From assembly GCF_042610495.1 (NCBI RefSeq), contig NZ_JBHGAP010000012.1, forward strand, positions 62,001 through 126,000: 64,000 nucleotides of DNA, read 5' to 3'. A model generated the notes under the pieces. The model ran no database searches and was not told where the DNA came from. It was given only the letters and a program-made list of their open reading frames with translations. Shown here piece after piece: positions 51,883-59,298 of the stretch. Numbering within the stretch: position 1 is the stretch's first letter; each line of letters begins with the position of its first letter. Origin of the DNA: RU20A sp042610495. GTDB lineage: Bacteria; Pseudomonadota; Alphaproteobacteria; Rhizobiales; Rhizobiaceae. A program made the translations under genes and the position numbers.

Positions 51883-52866
51883 ATGGCACGCCGCGACGTT
51901 TTTGCCAACATCACGGCCCCGAAAGACGGGGTCACGGAGCGCAAGGCCAGCGCCGGCTATGCGGCCAAGGGTGCCTCCCGGTCGATGATCAGTTCGCTCA
52001 ACGAGCTGGCGGAAAAGGCAGCGCTGGCCGAGGGCCTTTCCGGCGAGCATGTCGTGGAACTCGACACGGCCGCGCTGGACACCTCCTTCGTCTCCGACCG
52101 CATGGGCGAGGACGATGCCGCCTATGCCGAGCTGGTGGAGGCGATCCGCGCGCGCGGGCAGGACTCACCCATTCTGGTGCGCCCTCACCCGTCGGTGGAC
52201 GGTCGTTACCAGATCGTCTTCGGGCACCGCCGGGCGCGTGCCGCCCGTGAACTGGGCCTCAAGGTTCGCGCCGTCATCAAGGATATTTCCGACGCCGACC
52301 ACGTCGTTGCGCAGGGCCAGGAAAACTCCGCGCGGCAGAACCTGTCCTTCATCGAGCGGTCCCTGTTCGCGCAGCGCCTTGCCGATCTCGGCTACGGCAA
52401 GCCGACGATCCAGGCGGCGCTCGCCGTGGACGCGCCGATGCTGACCCGGATGCTGTCGGTGTCGAGCCGCGTGCCGGAAGATGTGGCGCGGCGCATCGGG
52501 CCCGCCAGATCGATCGGCCGCGACCGCTGGATCGATTTCGCCCAGAAGATCGAGAAGCCATCGGTGAAGGCGCTCGTCCTTGCGAGCCTTGCGGCCGACG
52601 GTTTCGACGCGCTGGAATCGGATGCACGGTTCGAGCGGCTGGTGGCCGAGATCAACAAGGCGGAGCGGCCGCAGAAGCAGCCGAGAAACACCGGCGAGTG
52701 GCGGGCAGGCGATGCCTCCGTCCGCGCCGAATTCAAGGGTGCCGGCAAGAGCTATTCGATTGCGCTGAAGTCGGACCAGGCCGCGAAATTCGGCCGCTTC
52801 ATTACGGACAATCTGGAACGCCTGCACCAGGAGTTCCTGTCGGCCAACAAAACCGAGGAAAGGTAG
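51883..52866 (+). CDS. repB: Plasmid partitioning protein RepB (ParB family)
   Basis: A 327-residue ParB-like protein that binds parS and stimulates RepA. It starts MARRDVFANI, the usual RepB opening. The ParB/sulfiredoxin N domain is visible as SPILVRPHPSVDGRYQIVFG and HRRARAARELG; the KorB-like HTH follows (RSLFAQRLADLGYGKPTIQA), then a C-terminal dimerisation region. It lies 72 bp after repA. Confidence 0.95.
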   Translation: MARRDVFANITAPKDGVTERKASAGYAAKGASRSMISSLNELAEKAALAEGLSGEHVVELDTAALDTSFVSDRMGEDDAAYAELVEAIRARGQDSPILVRPHPSVDGRYQIVFGHRRARAARELGLKVRAVIKDISDADHVVAQGQENSARQNLSFIERSLFAQRLADLGYGKPTIQAALAVDAPMLTRMLSVSSRVPEDVARRIGPARSIGRDRWIDFAQKIEKPSVKALVLASLAADGFDALESDARFERLVAEINKAERPQKQPRNTGEWRAGDASVRAEFKGAGKSYSIALKSDQAAKFGRFITDNLERLHQEFLSANKTEER

Positions 52867-52871
52867 ATAGC

Positions 52872-52927
52872 AAAAGAAAAAGGCCCCCCAAACGTCGCCG
52901 TCGTGGAAGCCCTTCTCAGATCTAAGC
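52872..52927 (-). ncRNA. repABC counter-transcribed RNA (ctRNA, incompatibility determinant)
   Basis: The 153-bp repB-repC gap carries a leftward transcription unit: promoter -35 at 52962-52957 and -10 near 52939-52934, then about 55 nt ending in a GC-rich hairpin (GGGCTTCC pairing with GGGGGGCC) and a TTTTTCTTTT tract. Size, position and orientation match the antisense RNAs that limit repC expression in repABC plasmids. Ends are inferred. Confidence 0.7.
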
Positions 52928-52933
52928 AACCCG

Positions 52934-52962
52934 AGAATCGCACTTCCCCGAATCCCTGTCAA
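52934..52962 (-). promoter_or_regulatory. Promoter of the ctRNA
   Basis: On the minus strand TTGACA (52962-52957) and GATTCT (52939-52934) are separated by 17 nt. The -35 is consensus. It lies in the repB-repC gap upstream of the predicted ctRNA. Confidence 0.6.
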
Positions 52963-53019
52963 GCGTTTTGGCACCGTTTTGGTGAGCGGATTTCCTTTGC
53001 CTTTTAGAGGGTGAAAGAA

Positions 53020-54234
53020 ATGCAGATCGGACGTGTGACGACGCCCTTCGGGCGGCGGCCGGCGAAGCTTGCGCTGGTGAAACGGCAGATGGAAACGCGA
53101 GAGAGCGCCCAGCATGCCGATATCGACAAGTGGAAGGTCTTTCGCGATGCCTGCGAAGCCCGCACGCTGCTCGGCGTGCAGGATCGCGCGCTCGCGGTGC
53201 TCAATGCGCTCCTGAGCTTTTATCCCGAAACAGAGCTTTCGGCGGAGCGGGCGATGATCGTCTTTCCCTCCAATGCGCAGCTTTCGGTGCGCGCCCACGG
53301 GATTTCCGGCCGTACCCTGCGGCGCTGCCTGGCGGCGCTGGTGGAGGCGGGCCTGATCGAGCGCCATGACAGCCCGAATGGCAAGCGCTACGCGCACCGC
53401 GATGGTGACGGCGATATCGAGGCGGCCTTCGGCTTCAGCCTCGCGCCGCTTCATGCCCGCGCGGCGGAGCTTTCGGCAATGGCGCTGAGCGTCGCGGAGG
53501 AGGCGAGGCTCTTCAAGCGCGCCCGCGAGGCGCTGACCATCTGCCGGCGCGACGTGCGCAAGCTCATCACCGCCGCCATGGAGGAGGGCGCTGCCGGCGA
53601 CTGGGCCGCCGTGGAAGCGATCTATCTGGACATCGTCGCCCGTCTTCCGCGTGTGCCGGATCGCCCGACAATCGAAGCCGTGCTCGACGAGATGCAGATG
53701 CTGCGGGATGAGATCGTCAACCGCCTGGATGAGCAGGTAAAATCTGAAAATATGACCGCCAGTCCCGGCCACAATGACCGCCATATACAGAATTCAAATA
53801 CCGACTCCATCCATGAACTTGAACCACGCTTCGAAACGAAGCAGGCCGCACCCGCCCAGGTCAAATCGGGACAGGGGAGCGAGCCGACAAAGTCCTATCC
53901 GCTGGGATTGGTGTTGAAGGCCTGCCCGCAGATCGCCGATTACGGGCCCGGCGGCACCATTTCGAGCTGGCGCGAGCTGATGGCGGCGGCCGTGGTGGTC
54001 CGCTCCATGCTGGGCGTCAGCCCCTCGGCCTATCAGGAGGCCTGCGAAGTGATGGGACCGGAAAATGCGGCGGTGACGATCGCCTGCATTCTGGAGCGGG
54101 CAGGGCAGATCCATTCGGCCGGCGGCTATCTGCGGGACCTGACGGCGAAGGCAGGCCGCGGCGAATTCTCGCTCGGGCCCGTCATCATGGCCTTGCTGCG
54201 GGCAAATGGCGCCGACAGCCGGCGCTCGGCCTGA
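53020..54234 (+). CDS. repC: Plasmid replication initiator RepC
   Basis: A 404-residue RepC, the essential initiator of repABC replicons. The start MQIGRVTTPFGRRPAKL matches the conserved RepC N-terminus, so I choose the ATG at 53020 over the GTG at 53011; GAGGG lies upstream. An HTH region (about 85-125, GISGRTLRRCLAALVEAGLI) and the C-terminal ACPQIADYGPG-type segment are typical. Direct CGTTTTGG repeats and a CACC/GGTG stem before the gene may expose or hide its ribosome site under ctRNA control. Confidence 0.94.
   Translation: MQIGRVTTPFGRRPAKLALVKRQMETRESAQHADIDKWKVFRDACEARTLLGVQDRALAVLNALLSFYPETELSAERAMIVFPSNAQLSVRAHGISGRTLRRCLAALVEAGLIERHDSPNGKRYAHRDGDGDIEAAFGFSLAPLHARAAELSAMALSVAEEARLFKRAREALTICRRDVRKLITAAMEEGAAGDWAAVEAIYLDIVARLPRVPDRPTIEAVLDEMQMLRDEIVNRLDEQVKSENMTASPGHNDRHIQNSNTDSIHELEPRFETKQAAPAQVKSGQGSEPTKSYPLGLVLKACPQIADYGPGGTISSWRELMAAAVVVRSMLGVSPSAYQEACEVMGPENAAVTIACILERAGQIHSAGGYLRDLTAKAGRGEFSLGPVIMALLRANGADSRRSA
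53735..53835. other. AT-rich stretch inside repC, presumed oriV
   Basis: Within repC the base composition shifts sharply to AT-rich for about 100 bp (AAAATCTGAAAATATGACC, CATATACAGAATTCAAATAC). In studied repABC plasmids the origin lies in such a stretch of the repC coding sequence. No iterons are seen; function is inferred from family knowledge. Confidence 0.45.
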
Positions 54235-54305
54235 TCCCCGTGCGGAGCCTCTGTCAGCGATGGGCACCTGTCAGGCACCGGCATGCGCTGAGGGCAGGGC
54301 GCGCT

Positions 54306-55454
54306 TCAATCCATCAGCCGCGCAGCCCTGCCGCTGCGTCTGGTGGCGCTGTTGTAGTACTCGCTCGCCTGCTGGACGGAGCGATGCCGGGATTGCTCCA
54401 TCGCCTCGGGAAGCGGAATGCCGCGATTGGCGGCTTCGGTGAGATAGCCGGAACGAAGTCCATGGGCGGAGAACTCCCGCGGATCGAGACCGGCCATGGC
54501 GGCGCGCTGCTTGACGATGTCGGTGACGGCTTTGGGATCGAGTGGGCGCCGGGAGAGATTGCCCCAGCGATCGATGGCCCGGAAGACGCTGCCCGTGTCG
54601 ATCCTCGCAGCCGTGAGCCAGACATTCAGAGCATCGACAGGCCGGCCGGAGAGATAGACGACCTCGTCATTGTCGGCCCGGCTGGTCTTGGTGCGACCGA
54701 GATGGATGGCGAGCGAGGGGAGGGGAGGGGCGCCATCGACCGGGATCGGCTCTTCGGCCTGCAACTGCTCCAGTCTGAGCCCCGCGATTTCGCTGCGACG
54801 CCGGCCGCCGGAGGCAAAGGCCACCATGAGGATGGCCCGGTCTCTCCTGTCGCGCAGGCTGTCGGAGCGGCAGGTGGCGAGAAGCTTCGACAATATGTCT
54901 GCGGTAACGGCCTTGGCGCTCTTGCGCTTTCGCGGCCTCGGCGTTGCGCGCACCGCCAGGCGAAGGGCGGATTTGAGGGCAGGGGAGGCAAAGACACCCG
55001 TAAGCCCCCGCCATTTGGTCAGCGTCGACCAGGTGGCAAGGCGCCGTCGCACGGTGTCCGGCGCGTGCGGCCCTGGCGCACGAAGGAAGCCCTGCGTTCG
55101 CAGGCTCTGCTCGACTTCGGCCGGCATGCCATGGCCCGGATCGATCTCGCGTTGCTCCGGCTGCCACAGATGATGGGCGACGAATTTCAGAAGCAGGGCT
55201 TCCGGCGCCGGCCAGGGGAGGGAGGCACCGGTCGCCGCAAGCGACCAGGCCTCCAGATAGGCGAGATCGGAGGTCAGCGCCCGCAGCGTGTTCTCGCCCA
55301 TGCCCTCGTTGACGAGATGGCGCAGCGTTTCGATGTCCTGGTCGGTCAGCAGCGCGGCCAGCGCGTCGCGCCGGTCCATGGGCAGGACGGAGGCGATGGT
55401 GTCGAGTGTCTCGGTGCGCCAAAGAGTAGCGCCTTTGGATGTTTGGCTTGTCAT
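54306..55454 (-). CDS. Tyrosine-type site-specific recombinase/integrase
   Basis: A 382-residue phage-integrase-family protein. A SAM-like core-binding domain (about 35-190) precedes the catalytic domain with Arg in ASGGRRRSEI, Lys in LGRTKTSRAD, HGLRSGY, SRHRS and the Tyr in ASEYYNS. It starts 4 bp after the vapC stop on the same strand, so it is probably part of the vapBC transcript, and it converges on repC. A role in multimer resolution of the replicon is plausible; integration of an element is the alternative. Confidence 0.87.
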   Translation of the reverse strand: MTSQTSKGATLWRTETLDTIASVLPMDRRDALAALLTDQDIETLRHLVNEGMGENTLRALTSDLAYLEAWSLAATGASLPWPAPEALLLKFVAHHLWQPEQREIDPGHGMPAEVEQSLRTQGFLRAPGPHAPDTVRRRLATWSTLTKWRGLTGVFASPALKSALRLAVRATPRPRKRKSAKAVTADILSKLLATCRSDSLRDRRDRAILMVAFASGGRRRSEIAGLRLEQLQAEEPIPVDGAPPLPSLAIHLGRTKTSRADNDEVVYLSGRPVDALNVWLTAARIDTGSVFRAIDRWGNLSRRPLDPKAVTDIVKQRAAMAGLDPREFSAHGLRSGYLTEAANRGIPLPEAMEQSRHRSVQQASEYYNSATRRSGRAARLMD

Positions 55455-55457
55455 GGC

Positions 55458-55868
55458 CTACCTGGCAGGCTCAAAAACCGCAACGCCTTCTGCACGCGCG
55501 GCCTCCGCCAGTCGGCGATCGAGCGTGGCAAGTGGAAGATGTTCCAGGAGCGCAAGAGCGAGGTAGGCCGCGTCGTAGGCGCTGAGACGATACTTTCGGG
55601 ACAAGCGCACCACTTCCGTGTCGTCGCTGGGACCGGCAAATCGCAAGGGCAGGCCCCGAAACCGGGCAAGAGCCGAGTGAACGAAATCCGCCGAGATCCG
55701 ATCCCGCTTCTCTGCGCTCAGGAGAATGCTGCGAATCTCGTGGCGTAGCAGATCCGGCGCCATCGCATCGTCCTCCGCCAAGCGGGCCATGGCTTGTTCA
55801 GCCAACGCATTTTCTTCGTCCGGCAATAGCCACGCGCCGGCGATCGAGGCGTCAACGACAAAGGCCAT
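55458..55868 (-). CDS. vapC: VapC-type PIN-domain toxin
   Basis: A 136-residue PIN ribonuclease. The acidic metal site is visible as Asp6 (FVVDASI), Glu44 (LRHEIRS), Asp99 (AYDAAYLAL) and Asp117 (LATLDRRL). VapC toxins cut tRNA or rRNA and are held inactive by the antitoxin. Its ATG overlaps the antitoxin stop (ATGA), the usual coupling; I chose that ATG over an in-frame upstream start at 55892 that lies within the antitoxin gene. Confidence 0.88.
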   Translation of the reverse strand: MAFVVDASIAGAWLLPDEENALAEQAMARLAEDDAMAPDLLRHEIRSILLSAEKRDRISADFVHSALARFRGLPLRFAGPSDDTEVVRLSRKYRLSAYDAAYLALALLEHLPLATLDRRLAEAARAEGVAVFEPAR

Positions 55869-56107
55869 CAGCGCCGGCCTTCCTGCTTCCACTCCTGGAT
55901 TTCCTGAGAGGTGACGGGCCGAGCCTGCGCCCGCAATGCCCGCACGGCTTCGATGGCGGCCAGACGCTGCCGGCGCTCGTCCACAGCAACGAGCCGTGCA
56001 ACCGGATCATTGCCGCGGGCGATGATGAAGTCCTCGCCAGCTTCGACGCGCGCGAGCAATTCAGACAAATGCGTCTTGGCTTCGGCGACCTTGACGGTAA
56101 CGGTCAT
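55868..56107 (-). CDS. vapB: VapB/Phd-type antitoxin
   Basis: A 79-residue Phd/YefM-family antitoxin: MTVTVKVAEAKTHLSELLAR forms the DNA-binding fold, GEDFIIARGNDPVARLVAV is the usual strand pair, and the charged C-terminus (QEIQEWKQEGRR) would wrap around VapC. The start at 56107 is preceded by GAGGA with 7 nt spacing; the longer start at 56125 is less likely. Palindromes upstream are candidate autoregulatory operators. Confidence 0.88.
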   Translation of the reverse strand: MTVTVKVAEAKTHLSELLARVEAGEDFIIARGNDPVARLVAVDERRQRLAAIEAVRALRAQARPVTSQEIQEWKQEGRR

Positions 56108-56164
56108 CGTCAATTCCTCGCTCATCCCGTACTTTGGCGCAGCGTAGATGCGGTAGCTTGGTTG

Positions 56165-56227
56165 GTCAAGCTGTTGACTAGAATACCTTCGATAAGCGTC
56201 ACTTATCGATGGTCAGGCGTGGCCTGA
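56165..56227. promoter_or_regulatory. Cluster of three palindromes upstream of vapB
   Basis: GTCAAgctgTTGAC (56165-56178), TCGATAAG/CTTATCGA with a 5-nt centre (56189-56209) and TCAGGCgtgGCCTGA (56213-56227) lie in the 190-bp gap between vapB and the divergent gene at 56299. A minus-strand -10 candidate TATTCT lies near 56182-56187 between the first two. Likely operators for VapBC autorepression. Confidence 0.5.
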
Positions 56228-56298
56228 TGCAATATAGCGAGTGAAGAATAGTAACTCAGAGATAGCATTCGTTTAAGAGATCGTTTACCATAAAATCA

Positions 56299-57438
56299 AT
56301 GGCTTACGATCTCGCGAAAATCGACATTTCGACCCTGATGCGGCCGGCCTTCGACGCCGGTATCGCGCTTACCCGCCTCGACGAGCGTATTGCTCGGTCT
56401 ACGGTGGGAAGCGGCTGGATCGAACGATCCAATTTCACTGACGCCTGGGCCTCGCTCTGGATCGACGGCGAATTGGTGCATCTCGAAGACCTCGTCCTCC
56501 ACGACGCCTTGCGCGACACCCGCACCCCCACCCACGAACTCACCATCGCGCGCGACGTGCTGCGCACCCGCCGGCGCATTGCCGCGCAGTCGCCGGACTG
56601 GGCCTTGTCCGCAGAGGGGATCCGGACCTTGCGGCAAACGTCGGACATCAACCCGGTCGACGCTGAGGCAGGGGAGCCGGCCGGCGTCGTTCGACCCGAG
56701 GTCGTCATCGATCCGGAAGGGGAGGGGGATGATGGTGATGACGCGGAGAACCTACCGGGCGTCGACTACGCCGCCATCGATGCGGTGCTGGCCCGATCGG
56801 AGGCGGCGATCGAGAGCGCGACGCGGCCTGGCCGGGCCGGCGGCAATCGCGCGGCGGAAAAAGATCCGCTCGTTTATGAGCTCGACTGGGACGAGGATGC
56901 CCGGCTCGACGAATGGCGCGGCGTCCTGCGCCAGGCCGAACACCTGCCCGCCATGCTGCAGGCGATTGTCGCCCTCGATGCCTGGAACGAGCTTTCCGTG
57001 CTTCAGCATGCCCCGTGGCTCGGCCGGTTGTTTGCCGCCTCAATCCTGCGGGAAGCCGGCATCACCACCGGCGCCCATCTCGCAGCCATCAACCTTGGCC
57101 TCAAAACCATTCCGGTCGATCGGCGCCGCCACCGCGATCGCGAAACCCGTCTGCTCGCCATCGCCAACGGCCTGATCGCTGCGGCCGAGATCGGCATGAA
57201 AGAACATGACAGGCTGGTTTTGGCGCGGACCCTGTTCGAGCGGAAACTAGAGGGGCGGCGGACGTCGTCAAAGCTGCCAGAACTGGTCGAGCTGGTGATG
57301 GCGCGTCCCCTTGTGTCGGCTGGGATGGTCGCTAAAACGCTGGAGGTGACGCCGCAGGCGGCGCGGCGGATCGTGTTGGAACTCGGCCTCAGGGAGATGA
57401 CGGGGAGGGGGAGGTTTCGGGCGTGGGGTATACTCTAG
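56299..57438 (+). CDS. RHE_PE00001-family protein (DUF1612 and HTH DNA-binding domain)
   Basis: A 379-residue protein of a family that I know mainly from rhizobial plasmids and symbiotic replicons, often near repABC. The N-terminal half (about 1-120, SGWIERSNFTDAWASLWIDG, LEDLVLHDAL) is followed by an acidic linker, a DUF1612-like core (about 190-300) and a C-terminal HTH (VSAGMVAKTLEVTPQAARRI). A DNA-binding role in plasmid or element maintenance is likely but unproven. It is divergent from vapBC. Confidence 0.8.
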   Translation: MAYDLAKIDISTLMRPAFDAGIALTRLDERIARSTVGSGWIERSNFTDAWASLWIDGELVHLEDLVLHDALRDTRTPTHELTIARDVLRTRRRIAAQSPDWALSAEGIRTLRQTSDINPVDAEAGEPAGVVRPEVVIDPEGEGDDGDDAENLPGVDYAAIDAVLARSEAAIESATRPGRAGGNRAAEKDPLVYELDWDEDARLDEWRGVLRQAEHLPAMLQAIVALDAWNELSVLQHAPWLGRLFAASILREAGITTGAHLAAINLGLKTIPVDRRRHRDRETRLLAIANGLIAAAEIGMKEHDRLVLARTLFERKLEGRRTSSKLPELVELVMARPLVSAGMVAKTLEVTPQAARRIVLELGLREMTGRGRFRAWGIL

Positions 57439-57586
57439 CGATTAAAACATGAAAATCGCGAATGCTCCAAGGCAGCACCCGTTTCGTCGGCGAGTAAAGA
57501 TGGTGAACAAGCGGAGCTTTCTTGAACGCTATGCTTGTGCGTACATTGATTATGGATTTATTTAAAGGCGTGTGAGGAGACGCTTC

Positions 57587-58798
57587 TTGAGTGGGCAAAT
57601 CAACGATTTCAACGCCGCGCCCGCAGCCGCCGGATATCTGTATCAGGCGAGGCTAGCTCTCCTTCTTTGCATCCCGCATCTAAACGCAGGCACGGAGCTC
57701 GAAGTTGCGATCGAGAAATTGGACGACGTTTCGTTCGAACGCAACGGCGAACCTAAGGAATTGCTCCAGGCAAAACATCATATTAAACGCGTCGCGAATC
57801 TTTCGGACACCAGTGCGGACATCTGGAAGACTCTGAGGATTTGGTCTGAGCAGGCCCTCGCTGACCCATCATTGCCATCACGAGCAAAAATGGTTCTCGT
57901 GACTACCGGAAGAATTCCTGATGGAGCGGCGGCTTCGTTGCTGCGCCCGCCAACCGAAGGCCGAGGAAAATCCAGGGATCCAAAGACTGCAGCCGAGTTG
58001 CTCTCCGCAGCGGCCCTTCGATCGGATAACAAGGAGCTGAAACCGGCATTCGCGGCATTCCTCGCACTGCCCGAGCGAATGCGCGCGTCTCTGCTTAGCG
58101 CGGTTGAGATTGTGGACAACCAGCCTTTGCTCGGGGAGCTCGAGGCCGAACTGGAGCACGGACTACGTTTGGTTGCGCCGCCCGGGAAAGCGAAGCTGGC
58201 GAGAGAAATGCTTGAAGGCTGGTGGTGGCCGCGCATTTGCGCAGCCCTGTCGGCCAAAACGGTCCAGTCGATTCCTCTTGGCCAGATTGAGGCCAAGCTA
58301 GACGATATCCGAGACGCCTTGAAGCGCGATGCGCTTTTTGCGGAGTTTGAACATGCAGAACCACCGGCGCGCGCGAGTGAGGAGTACGACAGTTTCATTT
58401 TCATCCGACAGCTTCAGATCATTGGTATTGGCGGTAACCGCATAGGTTATGCCAAACGCGATTTTTACCGGGCATTCGTACAGCGATCAAAGTGGACCCG
58501 CGAACACACCGTCCTCGATGACGAGTTGGAAAAGTTCGAAAGAATACTTGTTGAAGAATGGGAGCCGAGATACGCGGCAATGTGCGACACCACCGCAGAA
58601 GCTGCCGGCGATAGTCCTGAGCTGGCTTCAGTGGGACGGGAAATCTACGATTGGGTAGAGATGGAAGCTAGATTTCCGTTGCGCACGCTTACTTCAAAGT
58701 CCCTGAATGTCGGTTCCTATCATATGTTGGCCAACACCCTGCGTGTTGGCTGGCACCGCGAGTACAAGCATCTTTGCCATGAAGAGGAAGAAGCGTGA
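57587..58798 (+). CDS. ABC-three-component system effector: DUF4297-like nuclease domain with ABC-3C C-terminal domain
   Basis: A 403-residue protein. The N-terminal region resembles DUF4297-type PD-(D/E)xK nucleases: GYLYQARLALLL (16-27), EVAIEKLDDVSF (39-50, with Glu43 and Asp47) and the QxK motif LLQAKHH (59-65, Lys63). A helical middle leads to a C-terminal ABC-3C-like domain (from about 265; RIGYAKRDFYRAFVQRSKW and LVEEWEPRY). I choose the TTG at 57587 because AGGAG lies 7 nt upstream; a GTG at 57572 is the alternative. It would be the DNA-cutting effector controlled by the next two gene products. No catalytic test is possible here. Confidence 0.78.
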   Translation: MSGQINDFNAAPAAAGYLYQARLALLLCIPHLNAGTELEVAIEKLDDVSFERNGEPKELLQAKHHIKRVANLSDTSADIWKTLRIWSEQALADPSLPSRAKMVLVTTGRIPDGAAASLLRPPTEGRGKSRDPKTAAELLSAAALRSDNKELKPAFAAFLALPERMRASLLSAVEIVDNQPLLGELEAELEHGLRLVAPPGKAKLAREMLEGWWWPRICAALSAKTVQSIPLGQIEAKLDDIRDALKRDALFAEFEHAEPPARASEEYDSFIFIRQLQIIGIGGNRIGYAKRDFYRAFVQRSKWTREHTVLDDELEKFERILVEEWEPRYAAMCDTTAEAAGDSPELASVGREIYDWVEMEARFPLRTLTSKSLNVGSYHMLANTLRVGWHREYKHLCHEEEEA

Positions 58799-59298
58799 GC
58801 CGGGAGATTTCGTGGTCTGCTCGCCCTCCAGAGGAAGCCGCGTATTTCAACCCGGCCTTTTGTGGCGAGCTGATCAGTCGCAGCATCCGAGACTTTATGG
58901 AGACGCGTGGTAAGCCGCTCCCTCTTGCACTAGCCTTCCTCATTCTTCCCCTCGTGATGCATCCCGGTACTCGGCGAGCATTACCAAGCAAGGCGAATAC
59001 AACATTCGAATCTTGGTGCGCCAATAACCAAGAAATCTTGGTGGGTGTGCCTGATCGGGTACTTTCCTTGCGCCCTGTAACGCGCGAAGCGCTTCTCTTT
59101 CTTGCGCAGCTAGAGGCAATCACGGTCACGAAGGACGGACTACTGCTCGGACCGAAGACAATTAAGATGCCGGCGAAGCCGAAAAATACGACAACCGAGG
59201 TCGATGAGACCAGGAGACGTGCTGCTCTTGTAGGTCGCTGGTTTGCATCCCAGCCAGCTGTGGCGCCCGTGCTCCAGGCGATGGGAGTAACGCTTTGA
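58795..59298 (+). CDS. ABC-three-component system middle component
   Basis: A 167-residue protein with the features of ABC-3C middle components: YFNPAFCGELISRSIRDF, LPLALAFLILPLVMH and PGTRRALP near the N-terminus, then a helical body and a short basic linker (KMPAKPKNTTTE). It is thought to couple the ATPase to the effector. It overlaps both neighbours by 4 nt, so the three subunits are co-translated in order effector, middle component, ATPase. Confidence 0.78.
   Translation: MSREISWSARPPEEAAYFNPAFCGELISRSIRDFMETRGKPLPLALAFLILPLVMHPGTRRALPSKANTTFESWCANNQEILVGVPDRVLSLRPVTREALLFLAQLEAITVTKDGLLLGPKTIKMPAKPKNTTTEVDETRRRAALVGRWFASQPAVAPVLQAMGVTL

Noticed and set aside
53735..55748. Plus-strand frame of about 500 codons at 54240-55748 opposite the recombinase and vapC
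   Set aside because: The recombinase catalytic residues and the vapBC overlap are clear on the minus strand; the plus-strand product is a shadow.
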